Source of the DNA: Physcomitrium patens
Taxonomy: Eukaryota > Streptophyta > Bryopsida > Funariales > Funariaceae
DNA: 64,000 nucleotides
Direction: 5' to 3'
Assembly (NCBI RefSeq): GCF_000002425.4
Contig: NC_037270.1
Span: forward strand, 9,720,494-9,784,493
Each line of letters starts with the position of its first letter. Position 1 is the first letter of the stretch. The notes beneath the pieces were generated by a model, which was given only the letters and a program-made list of their open reading frames with translations, did not search any database and was not told the origin of the DNA. The translations under genes and the position numbers were made by a program. Below are positions 22,362 to 34,241 of this stretch, one piece after another.

Positions 22362-22396
22362 CCCTTCCCTTCCTCCTCCCTCCCTCCCTCCCTCTC
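22362..22396 (+). repeat. (TCCC)n pyrimidine tract
   Basis: An almost pure CT tract with four or five TCCC units. Such tracts are common in plant 5' leaders (as CT or, in reverse, GA repeats). Confidence 0.85.
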
Positions 22397-22560
22397 TTCG
22401 CATGGCAGCCTCCGCGCTAAGGAATGACAGAAAGTCTTGGGAACTCCGAAACAAGGCCCACTATGTGTGGTGGGATCCTCCTCCAGGATTGGCCTGTTTT
22501 TCCAAAACCCGCGAAACCCAGTGATGGCGGATCACGCCTGATGGGCCATCTCTAGAGATT

Positions 22561-23811
22561 GCAGGAGTTTTGTGTAAATTGACACTCATACATTGAATGC
22601 AATGTAATGAAACATCAAGATATTGATTTAAATTTTTCGAATAATGTACACATACATATTTGAATATATGTATGTATATATATATATATGTATATATATT
22701 AGATTTATTATGAATAAGATCTATTAATTGTTGAAACATTAAAATTAATAGGTATACATTGGATTATCATATCTCAATTGGTATAATTATCTACATAATT
22801 GGTATGTAAATTTTGAATTAAAGAATATTATATATAAATGTCATTATATACATTAAAAAAAGCTTCATTATATAACCACAAACACAGTTTAGTAATGATT
22901 TGTATGTAAAATTTATGCTAAAATAGAGATTTATTACAATTTAGCTGCAATAATAACCATTTAGAATTATTATAGATGATTTAAGATGCAAGAACTCATA
23001 TATGTATTTATATATAGATATATTTTATATATGTATAGATATAATTTAATTTGATATAATATAAATAATATTATATAATTTTTTAAAGTTTCTAGAATAA
23101 TATTATGAAATAAAATTTAATTATAAAGACATTAATTTTAATTTTTTTGGAATAAAGAATTATTTCGAAAATTATATCATATAATAGAAAATAATATAAT
23201 TTTTATATTGTCAATATTAAAATAAATTACAATAAAAACACATGAAGATATTAAAGAATAATTGATAATTTTTAATTTCTTCATTAATTAATAGAATCTT
23301 ATTAAATGCTTTGAAAACTAATTTGTTGTTACAAAGTAATGTAAACCATAATAATATTGCTTGAGGTTGTTATGTTGTCAAAGTTTTGATGAATAACTTT
23401 GTACTTGTATTTCTATTGTTAATAAAATTTTAAAAACTACAATCTATGGAAAATATGATTTGTCTGATTATTGAGATCAAAAAAGAAAAAAATCATATGA
23501 AGTAATTAGTCTTAAGCAAAAGAAGAAAAGGATTTGAAAATTATTATTAATTTTGGATAGATTTTTTTTTTATTTATTTAATTTTAGAATAAAACAAATT
23601 TTGGCTAAATTAAACCATTAAAAATATCTAAATAAATGATATAATACTCTATTTGAAAGTAAATATTTTAAAGCAATAATAGAATAACATTAAAGTAAAA
23701 AATATGTATTTGGCATTAATGCTTTTAAATAAAATGATACAAAATATGTTTTAGTTTTCTTATTATATTATATATATAATATTATATAAAATAAATATAT
23801 AAATAAATAAA

Positions 23812-23885
<74 letters not shown>

Positions 23886-25386
23886 GAAATTAACTTATAA
23901 TCTATCTATGATATATAATAAAAAATAAAAAATATAATACTATATGTAAAGTAAAGTAAAGTTCTTTATAAATCTAATAGAAATTATATATATTAAGATA
24001 AAAGAAATAAACTTGGTAATGATGTTAAAATATTCTTTTAATTAATTAGATTTATTATTCAATTCTATTAACATCAAATAATTATATTGGCCAAAGTCGT
24101 GATAAGATCATATTCACAATAATATTATTTATAGTAAAAAGTCCTAAAATTAAAATTTAATACTTATTTATATTAAAATATATATAAATATTATAACTAA
24201 TTCTTTGATATAATATATTATTTTATTTATAATTATTAAATCTAAATTAATTAATCTTACTTTAAATTATTATATAATATATATAAATTAAAAATGCTAC
24301 ATAGTAATAAAAAAATATTTTATAGATTTTATACCTAAATTGATTGTAATTTTGGATATTTCAAAGCATATGATATCATTAGCTATGATAAAAATACAAC
24401 ACAATATTTCATAAAAGTGAGATATGATAATAATTCATCTTAATTTTAGCAAGTATATATTTTCTTCATTTGGTCTATCAAAATAATTAGTAAAGCATCC
24501 AATCAAGATCCTTCTTTTAAGCACCTTTTGTAAGTCTCAATAGTAAATTCTCCCGATAACTTAGGAATTCATACTAATGACTTTTATCAAGAAAAGACAT
24601 AATACAAAGCATTTAAACTTTGCATCTCAAAAGTCTCTGTTTTGTATCAATTGTATCTATTAGAATATTTTTCTAATTATTTTTAATTTTATTTAAATCT
24701 ATATTGTTCATAAAATTTCAATAAGTTTCACAAAGATTTTTATTTGCACTAATTTAATTTATACACATAGGTCTTCTCATTTTCAATTGTTTCATAATAC
24801 TTTCTATCATACTATTTTATTTTATACTTTATTTTTGATTGCTCTCTTAGATTACTCTATCAAATGACATTGTATTGCTAAAATGATATTGTCCACTTTG
24901 ATCACTTAATTCTTGAATATTTAAAATAAATCTTAAAATATGATTACTTGAATCGATATTTTTTAGTACTAAGTATCTACTTTATTCAAATGTCATGTTG
25001 TATGTTTGGTGATACATTTGAATTTTTTCTAGTATTGGCTTATTTATTGAATCCATAATTCTATTAAGGCTCTTTTATATATTTTCTATTAATAATAATA
25101 TTATTATTTTAATAACTCTTCACTTCTTCTTAGGTATTTTTTAAAAAATAGTTATTACTTTTTTTCTTCTAGTTTCAACATTTGCTTTCAATTTTCTTAA
25201 ATCTTCTTTTCTTATTGCCTTAATAAGGCCATAAAATTAGTCAAATAAAGATGGAATAGGTGAAAAAAATAAGCTTAATTATAAAATAAAATTAAGTTTT
25301 ATTTTTGCAAAATCTATTATAAAAATAGTATAGTTGATATTTGATAGACAACTATGATTAAGATAGAATTAAAAGTTGATTTTTGA
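22561..25386. other. AT-rich intergenic sequence with microsatellites, no gene seen
   Basis: The sequence becomes very AT-rich right after the island. It has AT and TATG repeats at about 22,660-22,700 and a CT/AT compound repeat near 23,812. No coding or RNA gene is recognised. Confidence 0.6.
23812..23885. repeat. (CT)n(AT)n compound microsatellite
   Basis: About 50 bp of CT with one interruption, passing directly into about 23 bp of AT. Confidence 0.95.
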
Positions 25387-25951
25387 TGTATAACATATTA
25401 TTTAGCTTGAAAATTCACTTTTTACTTAGCTATAGAAGGTAAATTAGAAATTTCAACAATAAAGGTCTTAATTACTCTTATAGAATCCTAAATAAATTCT
25501 AATTAAACCATAGCAACCTTAATCAAAATTTAATGAATTCTTAAGAATCTTAAAGAAATCACAAGAAAAATCATAAATAAATCATAAATAAAACTTAAAG
25601 AAATAAAAAAAACTTCATTAAATTGTAAATTTTTTAAAGAATTAATAAAAATAGAAATCATAAGTAAATTCTAAATAAATTTTAATATAACTCTAACAAA
25701 TCCTAAAGAATAATTTAATAAAATATTAAAAAATCTTAAATAAATCCTAACTAAAATCTTATAAAATCCTAATGAAATCTCAATAAAATTTTGAATAGAC
25801 TCTAAAGAAATTCTAAAAAAATCCTAAGTAAATCCTAAATGTTATTTAATAAAATCTTACATAAATCTTAAATAAATCCTATTGAAATCCTAATCAAATT
25901 CCAATAAGTATTTTAAAATCTCAATAATTATTAATTAAATAATATATTTTG

Positions 25952-26000
<49 letters not shown>

Positions 26001-26865
26001 TATTTTAATCTTTAAGCAAAAAGAAATCACACAAAGTTTGAAAAAAAAATAAACTTATCAATTGAAAGAAATAACTCTTGATACTCTTGGGTATTAGCCA
26101 TCTTCTTCTTCTAATTTGAATTTTGATATTCTATAATTGGTTACATCTTGTTGAACCATTCAATCACTTTCTAAATTAAAATAAATGTAAATATCTAAGC
26201 CAACTATACTTTCATAATATTCTACTTCAATCAAATTAAAAAAGTTCTTAGAATCACAAAAAACTCTTATTGATCCAAAAATTAAAATATTTGAGACTCT
26301 AAACCAATCAACTTTTTATATTCTTTAATTTAATTATTTAATTGATCTAAAATTTAAAAATATATTTAAAACAAATATATTTATAAAAATATATTTTAAA
26401 AAAAATATATTTATAAAAATATAAAAATTTCACCTATACATGTACTATGGTATTTATAAATTCTTCAAATATGAAAAATATCTTATTAATTTTTAAAATC
26501 CAAAATAACTAAAAAAAATATTTTATTTTGAAATATTTTTAAAATTTTAATATCCTTCCAAATCATTTAAAAATAAGACTAAAAAAATATTCTGAAATTA
26601 CCTCTCTAACCTTGTTCTTTATTGATTTCATTGCTTTAAAATGAAATTGCTTTGAATTCAAACGAATTATTTGTTTTAAATCAAAAGATGCATTTTTTTC
26701 TTTTGGTGCAAAATAAGATTTTTAAGATAGGATATCTTAAAAACCTTATATTTTTTTTCTTAGCAAATATTTGATCTTGAATTCAAATCTTCACAAAGAA
26801 CTACTTCAATGAGCTTGATAATGATTTAATACACACATTGAAATGAAATACTAAAGATTCTTGTA
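25387..26865 (+). repeat. decayed LTR of the TGTC..TATTA family (plus orientation)
   Basis: The start (TGTATAACATATTATTTAGC, then TTAGCTATAGAAGGTAAA) matches the 5' end of the intact solo LTRs in copy D and at 39595 (CTAGCTGTGGAAGGTA). The aaatcctaa array follows (25,470-25,930), then an (AT)n tract at 25957-25998. The right end is not well defined and may be truncated by the inverted copy that begins near 26,866. Confidence 0.55.
25957..25998. repeat. (AT)n microsatellite
   Basis: About 42 bp of alternating A and T inside the decayed LTR. Confidence 0.9.
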
Positions 26866-27412
26866 ATATATATATATATAATATTGTATTATAATACGAC
26901 TATATGGTGAAAGATAAAAACATGGATTTTATAATAGAAGAGCCTAATAGAAAGATATAATAGAAAAACATGGATACAAGATAGGAAGGTGGTAAAAACT
27001 TTTAGTATTAATGTTTTCTTTCTACAATAAAGGCTTCTACTTACTTTGTAAAACTATGAATAAGAAAAAACAAAAGAGATTAAAATAATAAAAAATATGG
27101 ACAACTTTAGAAAGAAGTCAATAATAAATTTTAGTAAAAATTACTTCAAGATATTAAAAATTAATACCTACAAATGACCGGTTATGAACCAAGGTTGAAA
27201 TTAGATTCTAAGGCACAAAATTGTACTCTTATATAAAATTCAAGATTTTTTTGTTAATCAAAGCTCAATTTGTAAGAAAAAACTTTTAAATTTTTTTTTT
27301 AGATTTGATTTATATATTAAGTTTTTAAAAGCTTTTCAAAGTAAGAAATATTTTCAAAGATTTCAGATTTTGACAAAATAAAACAAGACTTACATATTTG
27401 AGATATTTGTAG
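26866..27412 (-). repeat. partial LTR of the TGTC..TATTA family (minus orientation)
   Basis: TATAATACGACTATATGGTG near 26,889 is the reverse of the family's 3' end, and AATGACCGGTTATGAACCAA (27174) matches the conserved block AGGACCGGTTATGAACC of the copy at 57469. It is cut off where the gypsy-1 fragment F begins, so only the 3' part is present. Confidence 0.65.
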
Positions 27413-28430
27413 AAATCTACTCAAAGAATGTGAAAGAAGACAAATTTTATCTTTGTTGTGTAATACAAAAAATTATAGATGTATGGCTATATGCCAAGAT
27501 AGAAAAATATGTATTTTATACAACTCAAGTTGACTTCTTAGGATATATCATCTTAAATGATGGTTTTATAATAGATCCTAAGAACCTCAAGTATTTTAGG
27601 AAAGCACATGTTTTGAATTGTTACTAAGCCTATTAGAATGTATTTTTGTTAAGATTTATATTTAATATCTCTTATTAGCTATAAAAACAATTTTTTTTGT
27701 AAAATATCTTTTCTAATTTTTATTATATTATGCCAAAGGGAGATACAATTTTCAATCAATGAAAAATTATTCTTTTGAAGTCACATCAATTTTGTCTTTA
27801 AGCAATGAAATGAATGTTAATCATTGATTTAATCTTTCTTGATCAAGTCCAATCAAGTATGTCCTTAGATCTCTTTTTTCATAATATTAAGAATAATTAT
27901 TCTAAATTTCATGATACTGATTTATTTGAATTTTAAAAGTATATTTTCTATTTTAAAGAATGTTTATATATTTCAAAAGGTGAAACAAAATTACAAGCTT
28001 TTTAAGCTTATCATAACTTTTTAATTACAAGATGTTTTAGATACAAGACCTTAGAATTAATCTTGAGAGATTTTTGTGGTTTCAAATATTTAAGGCAATT
28101 AAAAACTTTATACAATCATCTGATGTTTTTTTAAGATTAGAAACTCTTTGTTATCAATGTTACAAATTTTTACAACCACTACTTATATAAAAAAATCATA
28201 GTCTTTTATTTCTATGGATTTTATAATAAATCTTTTAATTTAAATTTTTCATAATTCTATATTTATGATAGTAGATTGTTTCACTAAGATGGTATATTTT
28301 GTACAAAATATAAAATCTATCACAAATGAAGAAACAATTAAAATATTCTTAACAATATATATTGCTATTATGGATTGCCAAAGGATATTATATTAGATAG
28401 AAGGATTTAAATTATATTAAAATAACTTCA
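27413..28430 (+). pseudogene. gypsy-1 fragment F: RT, RNase H end, integrase
   Basis: The fragment starts in RT just after the YLDD block, and LYAKIEKYVFYTTQVDFLGY (27,484-27,543) is nearly identical to copy A residues 131-150. At 27,575 it jumps to the RNase H segment (NLKYFRKAHVLN), losing the equivalent of A 1161-1634. The break has AAGAA on both sides in copy A, pointing to a microhomology deletion. Integrase sequence then continues to the equivalent of about A 2480 with many stops. The fragment ends where element E begins in the opposite direction. Confidence 0.85.
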
Positions 28431-29399
28431 ATTTATATTGATTTAACATTAATTTATTACAAATGTAGAATTAAAATTTTTCTTCACAATAGGCATTTGC
28501 ATTTATTTTATGTTGTTCATGAGCTTCTTTTAATTGTGCCTTAATTTTTGTATGTAGCTTTATTTGATAATTTTTCAAATCTTTTGCTACAATATTTTTA
28601 ACTTTTGAAAAATCAAAAGTAACAAATCATGGATGATAACTATAATTAATATAAAATAGTGATTTTTGAGTAAAAGAATATATTGGTATTGTAATAAAAT
28701 CTATCTTTAAAGCTTCAAATGTTGCTTCAGCTTTCTTATTCTACTAAATTTTGTATTTATAAGTTAATCATTGGAAAACATTCTTCATAAAAATCTAATA
28801 TCAATTAGTTTTTTAAAAATATATCAAATATTTTAAAGTTAATCTTGCTTCTCTAAGTTATTATAAAATAGAAAAAAAATAATCTTTTTTTATCCTTAGA
28901 ATAGATTAAAATATAATTTCTATAATAAATAATAAAATTATTTATAAATTTTCAAAAAATATCATTCATAAGATGCCAAAATACAATTGGCGCATTTATG
29001 AGTCCAAATAAGATAATATTATATTTAAAATTCCTATACTTAGTTTAAAATACAATCTTTTATTTATTACTTTTTTAATACATATCAAATTGTATGCTCC
29101 TTACAAATCTATTTTGTATAGGTTTTAATTTGATTCAATTTATTAAGAAGTTTTAATATTAAAGATAGAAGGTGCAAAATATTGATTATAATCTTGTTGA
29201 TTCTTTAAAAATCCATACACATTTTGAGTGACTTATCTTTTTTCTTTACAAATAAGATAGAAACTCACATTAAAGATATTGAATGGCATATAAATTTTTT
29301 GGCAATTTTTTTATCAATCTACTCTTTGAGTTCAAAAAATATATTTTTTAATAAATTATATATTGATCCAAATGGTAGTTAAGCTCTTTTTAGAAGATT

Positions 29400-30065
29400 A
29401 ATTGATCAAATATAAAGATGATATTTTGAAAAAAGTTCTACATTTTTTCTTCTTAAAAACATCTAAATAATTCTTATACAAGAATAAAATATTCCTAAAA
29501 ATCTTTTCACTATTAGAAATAGATATGGTATAAATATTAAAAGTTAATTTTATTTGCAATATGCATAAAAGCTCTTGTATCTAAAATTAAGAATGAGATT
29601 ATATTAAATTTAGGATTCTAAATTAATCTAATAAAAGTCTTAATCAGCTTAATAAAATCCTAAATTCTAAATTCTAAAAATCTTAAATCCTAAATCTTGA
29701 TAGTTTATAATAAATAATATTTTAAAAACTCAAATTATCTAACAATAATATCTGAAATAATTAAAATACTAAGAAATCTAATAATATATAATATAACTAA
29801 GCTATTATGATCCTTTGTTGTTACTTCCACATAATTAGTTTCATGAATAATATCATCAAAAGACAATAGATGACTATCTATGACTTCTACATGCATGGAG
29901 TTAGTTTTTTTTTTTTTTTTTTTTTTTTTTTATTAAGTATATTCTATGATTTTTAATAATTTTTTATTTAAAATACAAGTTGAAGCACCTGATTCTAGTA
30001 ATGCAAAGACTTTGTGATTTTTAGGTCCTAAGTAAATATCTATTATAAATTAAGAAGAAGGTTTT
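29400..30065 (-). pseudogene. gypsy-1 copy E protease
   Basis: On the minus strand near 30,008-29,985 the frame reads ALLESGASTCI, the retropepsin active-site block with the catalytic D changed to E. The downstream part (29,860-29,700) matches the open protease tail of copy A but is interrupted by an insertion of aaatcctaa-type repeats at about 29,620-29,700 and a long poly-T. Confidence 0.7.
29905..29931. repeat. poly-T run (27 bp)
   Basis: Uninterrupted T run within the protease region of copy E; copies C and D have only short T runs here. Confidence 0.9.
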
Positions 30066-30099
30066 AAGAAAAAATAGGACCTTTTCTAGGTATTATATA

Positions 30100-30136
30100 A
30101 GATTCTAGCCACATGGTCTCTATGTGGCTAGAATCT
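30100..30136. repeat. perfect 15-bp inverted repeat (hairpin)
   Basis: AGATTCTAGCCACAT (30100-30114), a 7-bp loop, then ATGTGGCTAGAATCT (30122-30136). Copy D has only the first arm at the equivalent site (GATTCTAGCCGCACGG at 61300), so the second arm arose in this copy. Confidence 0.9.
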
Positions 30137-30683
30137 CTAATTTTATAATTTTTTTTCAATAAGAAATTTAAAATGTAATGTGCCAATTTACATGTCTTCT
30201 ATTTTAGAAGGTATATGTTAAAAAAATGTTGCTGTTGCCATTAAATTGTAAAAACATTGAGGCCCACTTATATGTCTTTTAGATCAAAACTCAAAAAGGC
30301 AATTGTTATACTTCTTAGCAAAGTTAATTATTTTATTTAATTTTAAAGATCATGTAAGTTTAGCATTAATTCCTTTATCTTATATTACATTCTATAGAAA
30401 AATTGGTTGATGGATGGACCATCATCTTACTTAATATGAATTACATATTGTTAGAATTTTGAAGTATGCAATGTTATTGAATAATTGAATGATTGTTTTG
30501 ATACAAAATGTAAATCTTGTTGGTTGCAAAACAAATTGCATCATATTTTATATATATAGATTAAAATTCTACTAAAAGTATCTCTAAATTATCTAATATT
30601 AGATCACATCATTCAAAAAAAGATAAAAACCATAATAAAGCTGAATATAAAAGTAATGTTTTAATAAACTTGACTTGTAATCT

Positions 30684-30956
30684 TCAAGTTGGATAACTTT
30701 GAGATTGAAGCTCAATCACCAATTGCACTTGATTCATAAAACCTTTAAACTTTGATCTTGTGTAATCAATCTTCTCATGCAATACAACTCTTGGTTCTTT
30801 GATGCTTGAACAATGTTCTATCTTAGAAAAAGAAATATAATGTACTGTAAATGTTAAAGCAATTCTAATCATCTCTATATCATCACTTCTATCTAATCTT
30901 ATTACTTCGTGTAGTAATAAATTTATTTGATACATTGCAAGCATTACTTCTTTCAT
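30684..30956 (-). pseudogene. gypsy-1 copy E gag capsid fragment
   Basis: A 90-codon open frame ends YTRSKFKGFMNQVQLVIELQ, matching the retrotransposon gag segment F(D)RTRSKYQEFLQQMRFYLKL of copy C at 48931-49164. The amino part corresponds to the region just before it, as in copy D (LHELVNILRVE...). It is decayed but recognisable gag. Confidence 0.75.
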
Positions 30957-31184
30957 TTACTCTTGCATTTGTGTCATTATTTTTTATAAAAAAATAAATT
31001 TTATAATAATTATACAAAATATATAAATAAATCTAACATCACTTAAGATAGATAGAAGAAAAGAATTAAAATAAAAAATAATTTAGAGAAATATTAATTT
31101 AGAAGTAGATAATTCATAACTATAATATACTTATGTCTTATTAAGAAAAATAAGTAACTACTCATAATTAAGAAAAAAAATTTG

Positions 31185-31735
31185 AATATTATAAGAATAT
31201 TTTTATCAATTTTTTAAAAATAAGAAGTTAAAGAATAAAAATAAATATGTGATATTTATCTCAAAAAAAGATAATATTAAAAAAATATTGTACATATTTA
31301 AGAAAAAATTGGAATAGCTATTGCTAAAGAAAAAAATTATAGATTCTTGAAACTAGACTAGAAGCAAGAAAGGAATTGACAAGAGTGACAAAAACTTCAT
31401 TTTTACTTTTGTATATATTATCTAAGTAGGAACTATAAAACAACATTCTATAAAACCTCCAACACCTGTCAAACTTATGGAATATGTTTCTAATTTGTAA
31501 GACAAGTTTCATGTAGGTACACCACATGGCAAACTTGTACAATAAGTGGTTAATTTAATGGTCAACTAATTAACCTATCAATCACTTGCAAAGACATGTA
31601 AAGCCAAATTGTCATCTATGAAGCTTTTAAAAATCTTTTCTACAAGATATTATATTATTTATTTACTTACTTTTACTTACTTTTATTTAATTCTTCTTAT
31701 CTAGGTAATTATTGATATTGGTTATATTTATGACA
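31185..31735 (-). repeat. gypsy-1 copy E 5' LTR
   Basis: The right end is the reverse of TGTCA.AAATATAACC, and the sequence includes the reverse of the GAGTGAAG leader, CCTATAGAACG and ACACATG motifs of copy A. The left end is approximate. Confidence 0.7.
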
Positions 31736-32369
31736 TATTCACCTTAATAATTGTATTTAAAAAAAATTAAAAAAATTATGATTAAAAAAAATTAAAAGAT
31801 AAAATATTTATTTAATAATTATTAATAGTTTAAATATCCTAAATAAATAATAAAAAAATAATTGAAAATACTAAAAATAAAATATTTAAAGAGATTGTAA
31901 AAAAATATTAATAAAAAATTATAAATAATAATTTTAAGTAAATTCTAACCAAATCCTAACCAAATTTAGATGAAATCCTTAAAAAATCCTAAACAAATCT
32001 TGATAAATCTTAATGAATTTTTTTAAAAAATATAATTAAATTTTATTAAAATCCTAAATAAATCTTAAATATTTTCTATCAAAATTTTAATTGAATCTTA
32101 AATAAATCCTAATCAAATCTTAATTAAATTATATATAAATATTAACTAAATTTTAATTAAATCCTATCCATATTTTTATCAAGTCCTAATCAAATCCTAA
32201 TCTATTTTTTTTAGAAATATTAAATTCTAATAATTTTTATTTAAATTTTCGATCTTAAAAAAATTTATATATTTAAATCTTCAATCAAATAGCAAGTACA
32301 AAAAATTTGAAAATAATTCAACTTATCAATTGAAAATAGAGCTTCTAATTTTCTTGAATGTGACTCATT
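31736..32369 (+). repeat. decayed LTR debris with aaatcctaa array
   Basis: The array at about 31,920-32,220 and the following CAACTTATCAATTGAAA segment match the 25387-26865 LTR in the same orientation. No ends are recognisable. Confidence 0.5.
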
Positions 32370-32616
32370 TGTCATGGACATACATAGTCATTTAGATAAG
32401 AAGTGATAGGTAGAAGATAAATAAAAATATATTTACTAATATCTTATGGAAAAACTTTATAGAAGCTTCATAGATGCGGATTTGACTTTATACACGTTTA
32501 TAGTTGATTAATAGGTTAAAAAATTAACCAATAAATTAGACATATGTTGCATATTTTGACAATTTATAATATAAGTTGGCTACTTGACACACATGGAAAA
32601 AACTTACCTTACAAAT
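32370..32616 (+). repeat. 5' part of a gypsy-1 LTR, plus orientation
   Basis: It starts TGTCATGGACATACATAG and runs collinear with 3882-4160 of copy A (GAAGTGATAGGTAGAAG, then TTGGCTACTTGACACACATG). It stops where the minus-oriented LTR of copy C starts. Confidence 0.75.
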
Positions 32617-33144
32617 GTTAAGGACGTGAATCTCAAAGAAATAAAAATTCAATATACTCTTATATCACTCAAAAAAGAATAGATATTCATTCAAAATTAA
32701 TATAATATTAAAAATAAAATTGCTATACTAAAGACAAGAATACTATAAAGTCTTAAAATAAGAATAAGAACTAAAAAGGTATTTACAAGAATGAAGAAAA
32801 CTTCACTCTTGCCTTTATATATACTATCTAATTAAAAGTTATGTGGCCATGTCTTATAAGACCTCCAACACGTGACTTAACTTATAAGGTAAGTTTTTTT
32901 TATATGTGCACCATATAGTTAGCTTGTACTACAAGCTATCAATATATACAATATTTGACTAACTTGTTGGCCAAATTTCTAACCTATCAATCAACTACAA
33001 ACACACGTAAATTCAAAGTTGCATCTATGAAGCTTTTAATAAGCTATTCTATAAAAGATATTATTAAATTTATCTTCTTTAATCTAATTCTATTTATTTA
33101 TATTATCTAAGTAATTATAAAAATAAATATGTATATTAATGACA
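32617..33144 (-). repeat. gypsy-1 copy C 3' LTR
   Basis: Reverse-oriented LTR, about 528 bp, ending ATGACA at 33144 (reverse of TGTCAT). It contains the reverse of TATATATA (near 32,818) and of the GGTCCTATAGAACG segment. Confidence 0.82.
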
Positions 33145-33169
33145 TTATCTTCCTTTCTAAAGATGAGTT

Positions 33170-33625
33170 CCATAAGGAGCAGTAACTACATGTTGATGAA
33201 GTCCAAGATACTACAAATTATATTTGCTACATAATTTGATCTTTTTTCTTTGAAAGATAGTTGATAGGTCATCTCAACCATTGATAATATCTTATTTTAG
33301 GAAATGAAGACCACTTTGATATTTGATTGTTGTTAAGGCCTTTGCAACTTCTTTCAAATAAAACATTTATAATATCATCAAGAATTGTTTCCACCTCTAA
33401 TAAAATCACCAAACATTAGAAGTTTTTTTTAAAGTCATGATGTTAAACGTATTGTATCTTAAAATTTATTCAAGAAAGAACATATTATTCTTAAAGGTCT
33501 TTGTTTATATTATATCATCTTGAAAGTTGTGATAATTATAATATTTTTTTTAATAAGTTAGCAAATAATAGCTCTTAAGTTGAATGTGCTAGTTATTGAT
33601 TCTCCATCTTTTTAGTGATAAAATT
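33170..33625 (-). pseudogene. accessory ORF remnant, copy C
   Basis: On the minus strand this stretch matches copy A 3418-3840: the end region near 33,180-33,260, the GVP/ILFE segment (ATTATAAATG region near 33,380), and ACCTCTAATAAAATCACCAA, the reverse of the VILLEVG codons, near 33,390-33,410. It is more decayed than in copy D. Confidence 0.65.
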
Positions 33626-33629
33626 ATAT

Positions 33630-34241
33630 AAAAATTAAAAATAAAGATAGAAAGTAGTATGCAATCTTTTCTAAACCATATTTTTTTTATAGCAAAGATT
33701 TGTTATTCTTCATCTTGATTTTGATGGCTGTTATCAATAAAAAAATATCAATAAATCTTTGCTATATTTATAAGATTCTTAACTAGCTCTCATGTATATT
33801 TACTAATATCATATTTATACCAATAAACAAGATATTTCAACCTATTTTGGTGTTGCCTTAAATTTAAGACTTCTTTATAAAAGTAGATAATAATTAAGAA
33901 GACAAATGCCACCATATAATTAATAAGTAATTAGATTTATTTGTGCATAAATAAGAAATAATCCAAGCCTATAATAATTCAACTTGTTACAAGGACAACT
34001 AGTCATGATATTGCAATAAAGTGACCATATCTTGCTGCCAATATAAGTATTTGGATTGGTTTTTTATCATTCTTGAGCTTCTTTTATGTGTACCTTTATT
34101 TTTTTATCTAGCTTAAATAAAATATTTTTCAAATCTTTTGCTATAAGATTATCAACTTTTGAGAAGCCAAAAGTATCAAGTCATGGATGATAACCATAAT
34201 TAATAAAAAAGTTATTTATTGAATAGACATATATATATAAT
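33630..34241 (-). pseudogene. integrase C-terminal part and chromodomain, copy C
   Basis: The reverse of AAGTATCAAGTCATGGATGA (34,168-34,187) is the YGYHPRLDTF codon block of copy A, and the following minus-strand sequence covers the GPF and chromodomain regions with many stops. It breaks off at the solo LTR starting near 34242. Confidence 0.75.

Larger units (their letters stand above)
20241..22560. other. G+C-richer, CpG-containing low-copy island with exon-like pieces
   Basis: Both edges are abrupt: AT-rich repeat debris on each side, and between them balanced sequence with many CpG dinucleotides (for example GATACGATTGAATG, GCGATCGTCACTGG). It has no similarity to the transposons in the window. 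Features that suggest a transcription unit on the minus strand are exon-like ORFs at 22002-22202 and 21729-21852, the donor-like GTAAGTATTG near 21,905-21,914, and acceptor-like pyrimidine-AG sites near 21,201 (TGTTTGTTTCAG) and 21,620 (CCTCATACAG). TGGGCC-type motifs (plant site II elements) occur at 22455-22460 and 22542-22547. No protein family is recognisable, so this could be a gene 5' region, a noncoding RNA gene or a gene fragment. Confidence 0.5.
28436..31735 (-). mobile_element. gypsy-1 copy E, internally deleted
   Basis: Read on the minus strand: 5' LTR (about 31,185-31,735, starting TGTCATAAATATAACC), gag capsid (30684-30956), zinc-knuckle region, protease (about 30,060-29,400), RT (29,400-28,750), then a jump from the RT/RNase H border directly to the integrase C-terminal region (28,730-28,440). 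The equivalent of roughly A 1400-2690 is missing. All domains carry stops. It abuts fragment F head-on near 28,430. Confidence 0.8.

Noticed and set aside
31920-32220. CRISPR-like array
   Set aside because: Units are short, irregular and AT-rich, with no constant repeat and spacer lengths, in a eukaryotic context.
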